A stretch of DNA of 64,000 nucleotides from Uloborus plumipes (Eukaryota > Arthropoda > Arachnida > Araneae > Uloboridae): the NCBI GenBank assembly GCA_038373865.1, contig JAXGGA010003422.1, forward strand, positions 1 through 64,000. Direction: 5' to 3'. Under the pieces are notes generated by a model. That model made no database searches. It saw only the letters and a list, made by a program, of their open reading frames with translations, and had not been told where the DNA came from. Shown here one piece after another: positions 34,960-48,757 of the stretch. Position 1 is the first letter of the stretch; each line of letters starts with the position of its first letter. Position numbers and translations under genes: made by a program.

Positions 34960-35225
34960 AAAGGCAATTTCTTTTTAGTTTGCACAAAGCACGAAGCAAG
35001 TTAAAAGCAGGTGGTCATCGAAGAATTCGCTGGAAATAGAAAGGCGATCAGGAAAAGACGAAGTGAAAATACTGCACTCAAAAAAAAAAAAAAAGAGAGA
35101 AAGGATGGATCCAGCATGCACTTACTTCTCCTTCCGTTTTTGTTCATTCATGAATAGACCGGAAGAAGAGTGCTTTTGCGTAATATTACTAAGTAAATTG
35201 AAAAGAGTGGAGTAGTTCTTTTTTT
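34960..35225 (+). repeat. Diverged direct duplicate, copy B
   Basis: Counterpart of 33700-33965 in the same orientation, about 1.25 kb downstream, with the same three blocks in the same order. Confidence 0.5.
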
Positions 35226-37361
35226 TTCTATGGTCAATCTGTTGCTCTTTTTTTTTGTGTTTTTTAGATGAGATAAAAATACAACTCATCAGATGTTTAG
35301 CATAAATTTACTTATCCCGCACACATACCGTGTGCATTTTTACAGACATTACCACGAAGTGCAAACGAAAAACAAAGTTTCATATTTTCTTTCGAAATTA
35401 AAAAAAATATTCCTCACCAACTAGTTTTAACATTCCCCCCCCCCCCTTCAAATTCTTTTTTTTTTTGACTTCTCAAAACATTTAAATTTATAGAAAGCCT
35501 CCCATAGGAAATTCCTAATCCTTAGTAAAGATAAATAATACCTTTATTTAAGTGTTTACGCAGTAAAGTATAACATGTTTTCAAGTGATAGTTTTGTGAT
35601 GTGTTTTTATTATTAATATTATTTTTTAAGCTTTAACTTTTTGGGGTTATTCTCTTGTAAGACAATAAATGGAATTAGAAAAAATTAATAATTAGAAATA
35701 ATTAAAATTTTGAGACAAAAAAAAACATTTTCAAAATATTTCTGTCATACTGCAGTAGAGAAGAAAAATATGGGTTTCCGTTAACCAAATATACAGATAA
35801 AAAGGTTTAAGAGATGAAGAGTGGTTATCATATAGCTTCTTCCTGTGTACTAGTAAATAAATATGTTTCATTTACTTATAATGATCTTAAAGATTTTTTT
35901 TTAATGAAATATTACCGCTATCAATTTCTAAAAAATTATTTCTTCACAAGCTCATGAAAAAATTCTAGCTGGATTTGTTTCTTGATTTTTATCTAAACGT
36001 TTTTGCTGGTACAAGCAATATGTTACTCAATTCAGTAGTATTTAAAACATAACTCCAAAAATAATAATAAATAAGTAAGAAAGACATAGATTACATTACT
36101 GAAGGACAAAAATTGAACAAAAACAGTTTGCAAGGCTTAATTTAGAAAAAAAAAAGTCTTCCACGGGACAGAAATTATTTACTGTTAAGTCTTAACCTGA
36201 AGTTAAAACTATTTAGCTCATTAAAAGAGAGATAATTTATTTATTTAATTATATCAAAGTTATGCAAAACGCAACATTATTGAAATACACAAAATAAATT
36301 AAATTTCTTTTTCACCCTCAATGCCTTTCATCAATCAGTTCCCAGAGGTACATTTCGTAATCAGTTATTGCAATCTTCTCAGCACTAAAATCTTATTCTC
36401 TGAAGTAATAAAAACATTATTTCCTAACTAATCACACATGCATACATCTTTAGATATACTCACAAATAATTATAAGTAATGCACCTGGTAAAAACTTATT
36501 AATATAATGTGTTACATCACCACATAAAGGAATTACCAGAAGCACGTTTCATAATTAAGAAAATATTGCTGAAAGATATTTTCTTATGGATATTTTCGTA
36601 GCTCATTACTCTAAAAGCATCGAGTCATCACTCAGATAAATAAAGGTTCAGAAGCAAGAGTGCAAAACGAAAACAGCAGAAAAAAAGTTCTTTTTTTATT
36701 CAATGAGTAAAAAAGAATGGGCTGTGTAATAAAGGTTGAAATAAATGATTTGAATTAGAATGGACATACTTTAATAACAAAACTGAATTTAAAATAAGAT
36801 TTGTGTAATTGTGTATAAGTGTTTAATAGGAGTTTTGAAACATCGTCATTGTTCGAGAAGATATCAAATAGTTAAGAAAAATCTTGAATCTATCTAATCA
36901 ACAATTAGTTTTATAAAGTAAAATTAAATCATTTCTTATTACTCTGAAATGATTTTTTTTTTTAACTGAACTTATATTAATTTCTGATACAACTGTGTAT
37001 GCGAACTTTTATTTTTCCCAAATTCTTTTAGGGTAAATTTCCTCAGCAAAAACTCTATCAATTAAGTGACATGACTACATTAATCAAAATAAGCAGTAAA
37101 CATTAATATCTTTTCTTTTAAACACAATAAAAAGAACATTTCTTCTTGCAATTTGTGTCGCTCCATGAAAAAAAAAATAGATAAAAGATAAAGTTATTAA
37201 ATTACATTCTTGCCGTTAATGCTTTTGTCGTTAGAAAGAATAACGCCTTAGAAACATTTCAAATTATGTTCCGAAATCTTTCATTAAGTTTAAGGAATCT
37301 TCATTTCATTTACAACTCAACTCTGCTCTTCAAACCTTAAGATCGCAACATTTCTCAATTC
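35226..37361. other. AT-rich non-coding DNA
   Basis: A C-homopolymer at about 35436-35447 is the only local feature. No gene seen. Confidence 0.5.
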
Positions 37362-37560
37362 ATTAGGCGAGGAACCCAACATCCATCGCCAATCAAATCG
37401 ATATTAGAGAAGGAGAAGCTCTTTTTTTTTCTCTCCCCGCACGTCGCTTCGAAGATATTGGTGACAATAACGGCTTACCAGTAATGAAACACCAAAGAGG
37501 TACAAGAAGAAGAATACAAATGGGTGGAGGAAGGAACGCATATTGTGTCTCTCAGGTCAA
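37362..37560. other. Balanced-composition island, candidate conserved non-coding element
   Basis: Contains AATCAAATCGAT and CACGTCGCTTCGAAG-type sequence in an otherwise very AT-rich region. No repeat and no protein-like frame. Confidence 0.25.
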
Positions 37561-40500
37561 CCGTACTCAAATATTTGCTCCTCTGAATCCAACAATGTTC
37601 TTTACTTTTGCATTTCTTCTTGTACAGAAGGATATATCTGTTTTATGTGAGAAGTGCTACGACGCGGTGGAATGTTAAATATCTTCAACTTAAGATGGAA
37701 GCAGTGTTGAATAATGAAAATACTCTGAATGGAATTTATCATTCTTTTGCACATCTTTTTTTTTCACTTAAACATCTAGGATACATCCTTTTCCTTCCCT
37801 AGTAACAGAAATATGCATGAAATTTCCATTTCGATGAGTCTACGACAAGGCAAGAATTCAAGACAAGAACATTATGTCTTTATTGTCACGTATTCCGATA
37901 CAAGATGGTTTTCACTGTCATTCATATGTTGCTCTTCTTTAAAAGTAAAGAGGAAAAAAAAAAAAAAAACCTAAAAGTTGAAACATAAATCATGATATTT
38001 GCCTTATCTTGAATATAGAACAAGTAGAAACACGCAAATGCGTGTAACGTAATATTCTTTTTGAAAAAATATAACGTTGCGCGTATTTTCCGAGAAAAAG
38101 AAACCGACATTTTAAAATATATTTCGTTATGTAACAATGTTGTGCAAAAGTTTTTATTAGCAGTATGATGCTTACAAAACTTGCACGCGGTGAAGGTAAA
38201 ACATTTTTTTTTTTTGTGGTGTTTGTTTATTCGATACAAATGGCTATAAGAGTACATTCAGTTATTATAGTACTTAAGATGAAACAAAGATAAAACCAAA
38301 TGTACATTCAAGAAACAAAGTAAAATATGCAATACACCGCCAACTCGACCATTTCGATCCATGGGCAGCTGTATTAAGCAATGTCTCAATTACACTATTT
38401 TAACAATATTAATCAACAAATGAGTTTATTCAGGTAATTAACTGGATTTTTTTAAATCGAAAGTAAGCAAAGCTGCATCAAAACTAGTAAAACAATTCCC
38501 AAAAAAATATTTTTATTCTTTTTTTTAGATCGTTTTATTTATTTATTAATTTATTATCACTATAGATATCTCAGCGATACAAAGTTTAAAGTAAAGCAAT
38601 ATGAGGCAAAGTAAAGTGGGAGAATATTTTCGTAGTTTGCAGCGTCACCTGTTTAAAATAATATTACTAATTTCTTTAAACGTATAGTTGATTCCAGTCA
38701 AAAAAAAAAAAAAAAAAATCCCCCGCCCCCCACACACACAAAGCAAAACATGTAAAATTGCAACACACGTCATTTTCAGTTTACTACTTTGTAGTTTACT
38801 GCAAATGCTTGCTAATTTCACATTTTGTGGTTCACCAAAAATGATTTTTGCTGTTATACAAGTATATATTAACAGTTTTTTAATTAATATCTTTCATATT
38901 AAATGAGAGCCAGTTATTCTCAGTGCAATACTTTTTGTTGTAATTATTAGGTAGGTTTTGATTTTAAATGTTCAACACAATTTGTCAAATGCATGCGAGA
39001 CAAAGTGCGTGAGGCACAGTGAATTAGTTAATTTTGTTTATTTATTCATTCATTTTTTAAATTATTTACGTATTTATACACTAATTAATGCATTTACATT
39101 CCTTTATTTCTTCATTTATTCACTTATTTTCATATTTATTCACTACTTTATTAACTCATTTTTTCTCATGCATTAATTAATTCGTTTATGCACTCAATCT
39201 TGATTTTACTTGTTCATTCATTTGATAAAAATATGTAAAAGCGATCAAATAAAATTATTTCATTATGAAAATACATTATTGCTTATTTGGTGCAGACCAA
39301 AAAAAAAGTTAAAATCATTTTTTTTAAGAAAGCAATCCTGATAAAAATAGAAAACAATCTTTTAATGCACGCTTTTTATGAAATACGTTGTAATTTCATT
39401 ATTTACTTCAATATTCAAAACTTATTTCCTTTTTTTTCTGTTGTAAAATAGTAAGTTATCTTAACTGTTTTACTTTGTACGCACTTTATATGATTAGATC
39501 AATGTAGAAAGCAAAGTTTTCTTAAATCTTAACGATTTGATTGAATATATTTTGCACAGGTTTACTTTTATTCTAGAAATGTGCTTTTATAATTTGTAAC
39601 TCTAAATGTTAGATGTACTTTGTGAAACAAATTTTTTCTATTTGAATTTTACAAATCTACATTTTAGCTTGTTACATTAATTCTTGAGCTGATTTTATGT
39701 CCTTACATATTTATTTTTTAAATCTTTAGCGGCAAATACAAATGTTTTTCCTGTTTACAAACTATGTAACACACAATACATTTTCTTGAAATATTCACTG
39801 ATTTATTATGATAAGAGAAGTTCAGTTTTTTTTATTTACGATTAAAAAGAGTATGCAGTTATAATTGAACTGCAATATATATAATACATGTTATATTAGG
39901 AATTTTTTAGAAAGCTATTAAATAAATTAAATTACTAAAATTGGAATACATTTGATCTTTTGAAAAAAAATCATTAATCCAAAACGTCTACAAATTTAGC
40001 AACCTTTATTTCCAACATACACTATTGAAGTACATAAAGAACATACGAGTATAAGTATTTTAATCGACGCTGTATTAAACAGTGATTTTGTATTTAATGC
40101 TCACTAAAATAAACTTTAAAACGGCGGTTTACAACTTAAAATTTGATTCCTTGAAAGACAAACCATGACAGAAAAACTTTAATCCAATTTAAAATAAACG
40201 TCTATTTCCAAAGATTTCTTCTACTACACATTTGAATATCAATATTTTTCTACCCAAGTTGATAAGAGGAAGTTTTTAACAAGTGTTAATCTGAATAAAA
40301 CATATTTTTTATAAGACAATTCTATAATGAAAGGGCTCAAACAATGCAAGATAAACTTAGGCAAAAAATGTGAGTTCAAAGCTACATGAACCTAAAAAGG
40401 ATTTTTTAAAAATAGTTTTCAGTGCTGGTCACGGTGTAGTTCTTTGTAAAAGAAATTGAAAAAAGGTGAAGAGAGTATTTTGATGCTCTCAGTTTTCCTT

Positions 40501-40799
40501 TTTCTGCTCTTTCGAGAAAAATATACGTAAAACATTCAAATCTGAAAGAAAATAAATTTATCCAAGGAAAAAAGAGACTCTGAAAGCTTCTTTCTGTCCT
40601 CCATTTTCTTCTTAAGTTTTTGTTTGAAGCAGCACCTGTATGGAAACTTTTTTTTTCCTTTTAGTTGTTTCTATTTGGTATAAAACAGGAGTAGAAAAAA
40701 ACACTTTTTGTTGGGCCAGAAAAGTTCTTTGCAAACGAATTTTGAGCTAACTCAGACGTTAATTCTAGCCATCCGCAAACGGTATGCAAATAATTAATT
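37561..40799. other. AT-rich non-coding DNA
   Basis: Apart from the repeat fragment at 38335 there is no gene. A diffuse ATTTATTCA-type low-complexity tract covers 39030-39195. Homopolymers lie at 37951-37968 and 38700-38718. Confidence 0.5.
38335..38385 (+). repeat. Fragment of the CACCGCCAACTCG repeat family
   Basis: CACCGCCAACTCG followed by CATTTCGATCCATGGGCAG parallels 54297-54335, where it continues into the larger copy. Confidence 0.5.
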
Positions 40800-40804
40800 T
40801 AAAT

Positions 40805-40806
<2 letters not shown>

Positions 40807-40846
<40 letters not shown>
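40807..40846. repeat. (TA)n microsatellite, about 20 units
   Basis: Uninterrupted TA dinucleotides directly upstream of a tandem duplication. Confidence 0.95.
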
Positions 40847-40850
<4 letters not shown>

Positions 40851-40879
40851 ATAGGGTGCTTCAAAAATATAAGGAAAAA

Positions 40880-41205
40880 AAACTTTGTATTTTTGTTCGT
40901 CTTACCCTCTTATTTCGTGGCACTATATACACTGATTATTTGAGCAAGATTTTAGCAAAATATAGTTATTTTTAGGAGTGGCGCAGACGCTTTCAAATTT
41001 CGTGATATTGAAAGAAATGCGAACGTAACTGATATCTATGGGAAAAAGTAGACTTTGTATTTTTGTTCATTTTACCATCTTATTTAGTGCCTCTATATAC
41101 ACTGAATTATTTGCCCAAAATGCTAGAAAAGATAGTTATATTTAGGAGTGGCGCAGACGCTTTCAAATTTCGTAATATTGACAAAAATGCGAATGTAAAT
41201 AATAA
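40880..41205 (+). repeat. 170 bp tandem duplication
   Basis: CTTTGTATTTTTGTTC begins at 40883 and 41053, and GGAGTGGCGCAGACGCTTTC begins at 40975 and 41145. Both pairs are exactly 170 bp apart. The units differ at scattered sites. It follows a TAGGGTGC sequence (40852). Confidence 0.85.
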
Positions 41206-43094
41206 TAATTAAGTTACTTAATGGCTTTTTTATATCTCAGAAAAGAGAAGCACTCAATTACAAAAATATCATATTTAATAAACCAATGAAATACAGAAAA
41301 GTGTAAAAAAGTACTTAAATACGGAAAAAATATGAAAAACAAATTAAATACGAAACATATATATTGTAATTCACTCATTATTCTCGCATTACTTTTTAAG
41401 GTTACTTTACAAGATTATGTACGAAAGCAATATATGGGAGCATTTAATTATGAACATATTCACAAATGGAAACGCATTTCACTCGTTTGGTCGCTAAAAA
41501 CACGAAATACAATCTGTGCTTATTCTTTAAGTTATATAGAAACTTGATAAATGCAACTCTGATATGAAATGAAAAGAAACTGCCTATACAAGGAAATTTG
41601 TAGAGAAAAATGTTTTTTTTTTCTCAATATTTCTCGAACAGCACTATTTCACCTTCAGAGGAATTCGAAAACCTTCAATTTACCATCCGTTTGGGGTGAA
41701 AAATGCATCCGGAAATGTAGCAGCATAAATTTCGAAAACTTTCTTTCGATAGCAGAGAACGATGAAAAATGTTTGAACTGTCGCAGAAATAATAATGATA
41801 TAATAGCTTGAAAAAACGACAAAATAAACTGGTAGATGCAAATATAAGATTATTTTATTTGTTTATTGAGATATAATAAATTATTTTTTGCTCTGCGGCA
41901 AGCCCTGCTCCCAACGTTACCCTTAATTTGCGTCTGTATGAAAATTTGAAAAAAGAAAAAGGAATAAATTATTGTGTAAGGAAGTGAAATACAATTTGTA
42001 CTAACCTGTAGGAGCCGGGCGGTACACATGCTGTACCGTAAGTCTTTTTTTCTTAGAGGACGGGGTTGAGATTTTCACTCGAACCCTTTGGAGCCGGGGA
42101 TTTTTTCAAGGTTTCATACGTCTGGTACGACAGTTTATACCTTCTCTTTTCAAAGGAAAAGAAATCTGTGGTTCAACTGAGGTACTACCTGGGTCGAAAG
42201 AAAAATTTCTAAAAAACAGCCCGGATCCAAAAGGCTAACAGTTCATTGATTAGTGTGGTGCTTATTTGAACTTGGTTTTACAACTCTTAAAAAAAGTTGG
42301 ACTTGCTGGACTTTTATCTTATTTTTTTTCGCAGCAACAATTTTATAAAATGATAAATTTTATTGGATTGATTGATTTATGACACTATTTTTTGCTGGTT
42401 GTATTTAAAAGAAATTACTAAATAACTGTTTTATCCATTTCTTTTATTAGTTATATCTAGCTTATTACTGTGTTTCAGAAATAATTACGTGTTATAGGCA
42501 AACGAACACTTACACATGTCTCCATATCTCTTAACCTAGATTTATAAACGTTTATTTAAAAATTTTGATTTAACACTTATTTTTTTCCGTTTATGTATAT
42601 TTTAGAAAACTAATAATTTACATTCATATACATTCTTAATTTGATATTAGATTAGTATGATTAGTTTATTATAAATTCTTAATTTGATATTTTATTTTTA
42701 TTGCTGATGGATATAAGCCTTGAAAAGAAGAAATTATCATCCTTTCCACCTCGAGGCTACAAAAATTTGAGTTTGGCAACAATGAAAAAAGAAAGAAAAA
42801 GATTTAAAATTTAAAGATGAAGTAGACTTGTAAAACTTTTTGGCCATTTCTGTAAGAATTTTATTTTAAAAATGTAAATAGCGTCAATAAACCTTTTATA
42901 ATATAAGCTCCTCTTCTAAAGATGTCACGACTTCAATATTTTTAAGATACCAAGCAGACAACCGCCCAAAATTTACAAGAAAAATGTGTTACTCAGATGT
43001 AACATTTGCAATGTTTATTATTGTTTAAAATTAAACTGCTAATATCGGCTTAGATTAAAAAGAAAAAATATATGTATTGATATTTGAACAATTA
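41206..43094. other. Non-coding DNA, part less AT-rich
   Basis: 41885-42240 has more balanced composition (including GAGCCGGGCGGTACAC and GGAGCCGGGGA) without a protein-like frame. It may be a fragment of an unlisted repeat. The rest is AT-rich. Confidence 0.4.
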
Positions 43095-43595
43095 TATTTC
43101 TGCAATGCAACAAGGATCGGTTATTTAATCCGAAGACTGCAGTTTCGTCCTTATTATGAAATTATCAGTTTGTAATAGTTAGTAACAGAACTGGATGCAT
43201 ATATCAACTTACAGAAGCTAAGAGCGCCAAAAAACGTGCAGCTTACGTCAAATTAGCACACTAACTGAGACCGCAGCAATGGCACTGTAAAATTCGTAAA
43301 TTGAAGGCGGAGCTTGGGTACTAAGCAGTAAGTTACTGCCCCGAAGTTAAAGCTAAGGCAGAAATACAATACATGACACCTCTAGCTTGGTTATTACATC
43401 GAGAGACTTCCCATCTGCGGTCTCTTGTTGCTTCCATAAGATGATATCTAATTTAAGATACGTCACTTCCTATTCCGGATATGAACACTTAATAAGGACG
43501 AAACTGTAGTCTCTGGATCAAGTAAACGAACTGTTGGTGTATTGCAAGTATTTCTACCTTAGCCCGGGCTCAGGGGCGGTAACTTACTGCTTAAT
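43095..43595. mobile_element. Inverted-repeat composite of the GACTGCAGTTTC family
   Basis: GACTGCAGTTTCGTCCTTATT (43136) is mirrored by AATAAGGACGAAACTGTAGTC (ending 43513). AAGCAGTAAGTTACTGCCCC (about 43324) is mirrored by GGGGCGGTAACTTACTGCTT (ending 43592). The left half also matches 54297-54535 in the same order, so this is a repeat family. Superfamily unknown. Confidence 0.6.
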
Positions 43596-44149
43596 ACTAA
43601 AAACTGTATGTATTAATCATTTTTATAATAATTTATTATGTGTTATCACCATTCAGAATTTTATTTGTAATTTATATGCATTTTATTACTTATTTCATCA
43701 GAGCTGTTGTCCACTTTGAGTTACTAACTAGCAGCACAGGAACCGGAATAAAATGTTAATTCATTGGACTTTTTAAAACGGAAATACTTAACTTTTAACA
43801 TGCATACGTTAAAATTATGGATTAATACCACTAAAATCATCTCAACTATAGAAATACGAAATACAAAAAATATTGACACATATGTGGTTTCACTCTGTTT
43901 AAAAATATTCAACACCAAAAAATAATTATTTTAATGTGGAAAACAATTAGACATTACTGTTAAAAAATATCAATATTCAAACGAAAATTATTATCCTGCA
44001 GTTAACCTCATCAAACTTCTCAACAATTTATTTCCTCTTTTACCTCTCAAATATCTCAATTACGTGATAACATTGTCTCCTCAGCCAACATAATCATTTT
44101 TTATCCTAAATACTTAATGTTCCTCTCATAATTACTCTTTAAAAGAAAT
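43596..44149. other. AT-rich non-coding DNA
   Basis: Nothing recognised. Confidence 0.4.
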
Positions 44150-44460
44150 TAGCAATTGCTTTTCTTAGCTCACACGCCCATGGTTCTTCCATCAGAATTT
44201 TTTATTGCCAGAGCTCACAAAATAGCGCCTCGTTCCGTCGTGACGAAATCGCTCGCAGAGGGAACCATCTTTACAAATAAATGATTGGCAATGACCCAAA
44301 GAAACTTCCTCTACGTTTGTATTGAATGAAGGAATAAAGAATCAACGAGATAAAGAATCAAGTGGCTTCAATGGAATTTCTCTCAGCCTGTTAATGGTTT
44401 GTATTTCGAAGGCTAAAAATAACAAATGAGAAGTGTTACTGGGAATTAAACGGCAGGTTG
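44150..44460. other. Balanced-composition island, candidate conserved non-coding element
   Basis: Unique-looking sequence with CGTCGTGACGAAATCGC and nearby motifs. No repeat in the window matches it and no coding frame is convincing. Confidence 0.3.
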
Positions 44461-44687
44461 TTTCTTTTATGTTTTAAATATATTTTTAATTATGACATAT
44501 TAGCTATGGATTTTAATTTTTTTCTGATGACATAAAAACATGCGGACTTTATTTATGATCATAGACGCTCTTCGAGTTTTTGCAACAAGGGATTAATATT
44601 GAGAAATAGAACTCCAAAGCTTATGCCAATTATTTTTGCCTAATGACAATTATTCAGGTGTTAAACGTAAAGAAAACCACGTCAGAC

Positions 44688-44864
44688 CAGGCCGTCATTT
44701 AGGGGGGGGGGGCAGGGGGGAGGTCAATTCCCCCTCCCCCTCACTTTGAGAAATCAATGTATTTACATATAAGTGGGCGTGGTTTTTGTTGTTTTCTGGG
44801 GAAATTGTATTGTGTTTTTACCCTTTGCTCCCCCCCCCTGGAAAAACTTGAAATGACGTTCCTG
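44688..44864 (+). mobile_element. hAT-like MITE, copy 2
   Basis: Starts CAGGCCGTCATTTAGG and ends AAATGACGTTCCTG, in inverted correspondence. The flanking octamers CGTCAGAC and CGACACAA share only 5 of 8 bases, so the target duplication is diverged or lost. The interior matches copies 1 and 3. Confidence 0.8.
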
Positions 44865-44872
44865 CGACACAA

Positions 44873-45025
44873 ATTTGCTTTGGTTTGCTACTTGATTTTA
44901 TTTAGAGGAATTTCCTCATCAAGCTCTGTAAATCTCTGTAAAGAACGTGCTAAAATCATCTATAGAAATCTCAGTCTCTTTATATTTCTAACATTAATAA
45001 ACAGTATAAGTTTGCATCTCTTGTT

Positions 45026-45056
<31 letters not shown>

Positions 45057-45769
45057 TGATTGACAAAAAACGCTATAGAAACTAGTTCTATAAAACTACG
45101 TACAATTAAACATTATGTGATAAAGATCTTGAAGACATTTTGAAAAAGACTTTGTAAGTTTTAATGCCAATTATGAGCTAATATTTCCAATTAGTTCTCT
45201 AATTGTAAGCCAAACAAATGTATTAAGAAAACTATTACTATGCATGCTATTCAAATACTCTATCTTTTCTGCATAAGATTCAATTTAGGACTTTTTTAGT
45301 GTTTGCTTTGTAAGTTTTACTCCAGCTGACACATCAGTTTTGTCATGACTAAAAATGCGTAGTACGTTAATACTAACGGCAAATTATTACTTTTTCTTCC
45401 TTTTTTGACTGTTTTAAAACATATTTTGGTGTCTAATGTGTTTTTTCCCTTTTACTGTTGGATCTTTATTGAATTTCAAAATTCAATTTTTTCTTATGTT
45501 AATTTTCTACTCTATAAGGAAAGTAACGGAATTCTCTCTATTATTCAAAAAATCAGAGTTACGTTTACTTATGTTCACTTAAACCATTATTTATTATGCA
45601 TTCCTCTTTCTTTTAAATTAAAGTAAGACCGGTTAACTAAATGATACAAAAATTAGAGAGCATTTTCTCCTTTTTTGTCAACATGAACGTGCCAATTTGT
45701 ACATTGTTAAATAATTATTTAAAAAAGAACTTGTTTCTGAATAAAATTGCTTACCCTAAGCATATTTTT
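44873..45769. other. AT-rich non-coding DNA
   Basis: Only the TTTA repeat is notable. Confidence 0.4.
45023..45054. repeat. (TTTA)n microsatellite
   Basis: About seven TTTA units. Confidence 0.9.
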
Positions 45770-45920
45770 AATACTGGGCCAATTAAATTAGAACCTAGTA
45801 GCTCTAATTAAAAGCGGGTCCTACTGGTTTGGTGTTGGAGTGATTACCGGTAATTAAACTTATGAACCTGATCTGATTTCAGAACAGTGCGGATTAGCAC
45901 CAACAACAAAACGGTCGACA
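45770..45920. promoter_or_regulatory. Candidate regulatory island rich in TAATTA-type sites
   Basis: Within about 90 bp there are CCAATTAAATTAG, CTCTAATTAAAAG and GGTAATTAAAC, set in balanced-composition, non-repetitive sequence (GGTCCTACTGGTTTGG and others). Clusters of TAATTA-like sites are typical homeodomain targets. Function is inferred only. Confidence 0.3.
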
Positions 45921-48757
45921 CAATTACTTTATATTAGTAGTACATACTACAAGGACTTGAATAACCGTTTTAGTTTGAACTAGACTAGTTTGAGTAACCT
46001 GTCAAAACCCAGATACTTTATTTTTCAGACAAAAAGTGTCATACAACACATTATAACAATACATGAAGTTCGAATTTTATGTTTTTGTTCATTTTATTAT
46101 CATTGTTGTATTATTGTTGTGAAATAGTTATTGGGGATGTTTGCAGAAAGCCTGTTGCCAGACATTTAATCTTGGAAGTACATACTATGCTAACCGAGAG
46201 TCATTTTACTATAATTATTTTATACTCACGTTCATTTTACTTTTATTGTTGTTTTATTTTTGTGATGTTACGTGTATTAGCATTTCATTTGCCATGCCAA
46301 TCATTCCATAGTCTATTGCTTTTTACGTAGTAATTCACCCCGTTAGTGCTTTTCCAGCTTGATTTCCGTTCTTATTCCCATTTCCCTCCATCCTCCTTTA
46401 AAAGTAACTTTTTCCTTAAACTACCATTGATACCCTTCATCCAGTTAAGCTAGAAATGGCAATTAAGGAAGATATCACTGGTTAAAATAAAATGAAATAA
46501 TACATAAAGTGTGTGTATTCATTGAACTAATCAATTATTCGTAAATACTTTTACTCTTTTTTTTTTACGTATTGACGAAAAGTAACATATATGATTTTTT
46601 TAATCCTCTTCCACCCATTTGAAATTAGGCTGACCACGGTGTAATTCAGTAGGCCCAGTATTACTGCTTATGTCATTAAAATTCAGCGCGAGTCTTTAAA
46701 AACATCTACGCTACTGAATAATGTTACTAAAACATGCATGATTTTCGAGGAAAATTATTTAAAAGTAATCCGTTCACCCACAAATTCGTAAAGTAGAAAA
46801 ATATTATAAATACCACGTCTGTTTTGCTTTGAGGTATTATGTCTGAAACAAAAAGAAATAACTTGCACTTTGAAACATACTAAACAAGGATTTGCAACAA
46901 TTCCTTTTTTGCTCAATAGCCCAAATAGTGCAGAATTGGTAAGCCGTTAACAACACCGCCCACTTAAAATGCACATGAAATTGTGTTTAAAGGTGGGTTG
47001 CTATGGGAATTAAAAACCTTATCCAAAACAAGCAGTATCTTTCGTCTCATTTGAATTGGTAATTGCACGTTAAAATATAAACTTTGAGGAAAATATAAAC
47101 CTGATCATGAATATTATATTGAATATTTAAATATTATTATAGGATATTGCGCTAAAAGTCAGAGTCACTGTCGTTGTTTATTTTGCTTACAGACTGATGC
47201 ATTTATCGGTGATAAGAGACGTTTATTAATATTTTATTTATCATTCTACTTTGTATGGAAATTAAAAAAGTATTATGCTCAATCTGGTTTGGAGTAGGCT
47301 TGCCATATGCCGGCAATTTCTGCATGATACGGTGTGTTCGCATACATTTTTAAAAACTCAATTTCGTCTCCATGTTTGGTGGAACAGTAGAAGAATTTCA
47401 CTATTGATTCTTATGGCTCTTTAGTGAGTTGCTGTAACCACACAATTGCAAGTAATTTACAAATTGCTTAAACACTCTTCTATATTAGAGTCGAGATTTC
47501 CGTTTCAATAATTATATTGTTAGGTATCTGGAAGGTGTATATTTGCGCGATGCGCATCAAGCTTTCCTAGAGCCGTTCCATGAGACAAAAAAAAAAAAAA
47601 AAAAAACGAAACATATTCATTTATTCATGAGTGTTTCTGTTATTTTCAATTATATTTGAAATGCATAATAGATCTGTCATTTAAATGTTTAAACAATATC
47701 GCATAAATATAAAAAACATTTATTTTTCCGCTACTAGCCTATTTTGATTATTCGATATTTATTTAATTGTTTTTTTTTTAGTTAGCAGTATTTTTACTAC
47801 TCCTCAAACCACCTTTCTTGCAAGTTTCGTCTTTCTTTTACATTTACGAGAAAGCAGGCTAAAAACAATTTGCAATTAATTCTACATTTTAAAATTAGGC
47901 AACAACATTTATTTTTATTAGTTGTCATAAATGCGTGAAATCAGGAATTTTACCTAATGTCTCAGGCATTTCATGGAAAAGCATACTTTTAAAATTGGGA
48001 GTAACGTAAATTACATCTATAATCTTATCTAATGACTTAATGTTTTTCAATTTTACTATACATCACTTGTGTAAAGAAAGCGTGGCCTTTTTTGCCTTTG
48101 AAAAGAAAATCCATCCAAATAACCCCACGCATTCCAATTTTCTGAGTGAAACTTTTGTAGGTCTTAACTGAAAATACTAACACGGTGAAAACACAACCTT
48201 TTATCCAGTCAACTTATACAACGCTAAAGTCATAATATTGTTAAACTGTAGGGATGTTAAAATAAGTAGATGACTAAATATTTACGAACGTTATGAAAAC
48301 TTAAAAATTAAAGTTAAAAAACATAGTTTCTCAAAATTCTTTATGACACACGGACCTCAAAAATCATCCAATATAAAATAAAAGAGTCTTTTGACGCTTC
48401 GCGAAAAAGCAAACAAATGCGAAAATTATGTATCCTCTTTAATACCAACAACAAACAAACTTATTTTTTTAGAAAAATAAAAATGTAAGTTTTTAAAAAT
48501 GTTTAATGTAAAAACTATAAGGTTCTTAAATAAGGTAATTCAAGCTTATTGAAAAGTGAAACTACATAACGCTTTCAATTTTTAATTTGGCAGCAGAATA
48601 AAACTCAAAATAATTCAAAACAATTTTTGTACTTAAAAACGTGTGCTTAGAGGGCGAAAATAGTGAGTATGCAATAGTGTTATTAATTAATTGGTAGAGT
48701 GAAATACTGAATTAATGTTCAATTTTCAAATGTGTTAATTTTTGGTATATCATTGAA
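45921..48757. other. AT-rich non-coding DNA
   Basis: No gene found. An A-homopolymer lies at about 47587-47606. Confidence 0.5.

Noticed and set aside
38050..38260. 111-codon minus-strand frame at 37922-38257
   Set aside because: Composition is F/K/H-rich from AT-rich DNA with A- and T-runs. No domain or codon-level signal.
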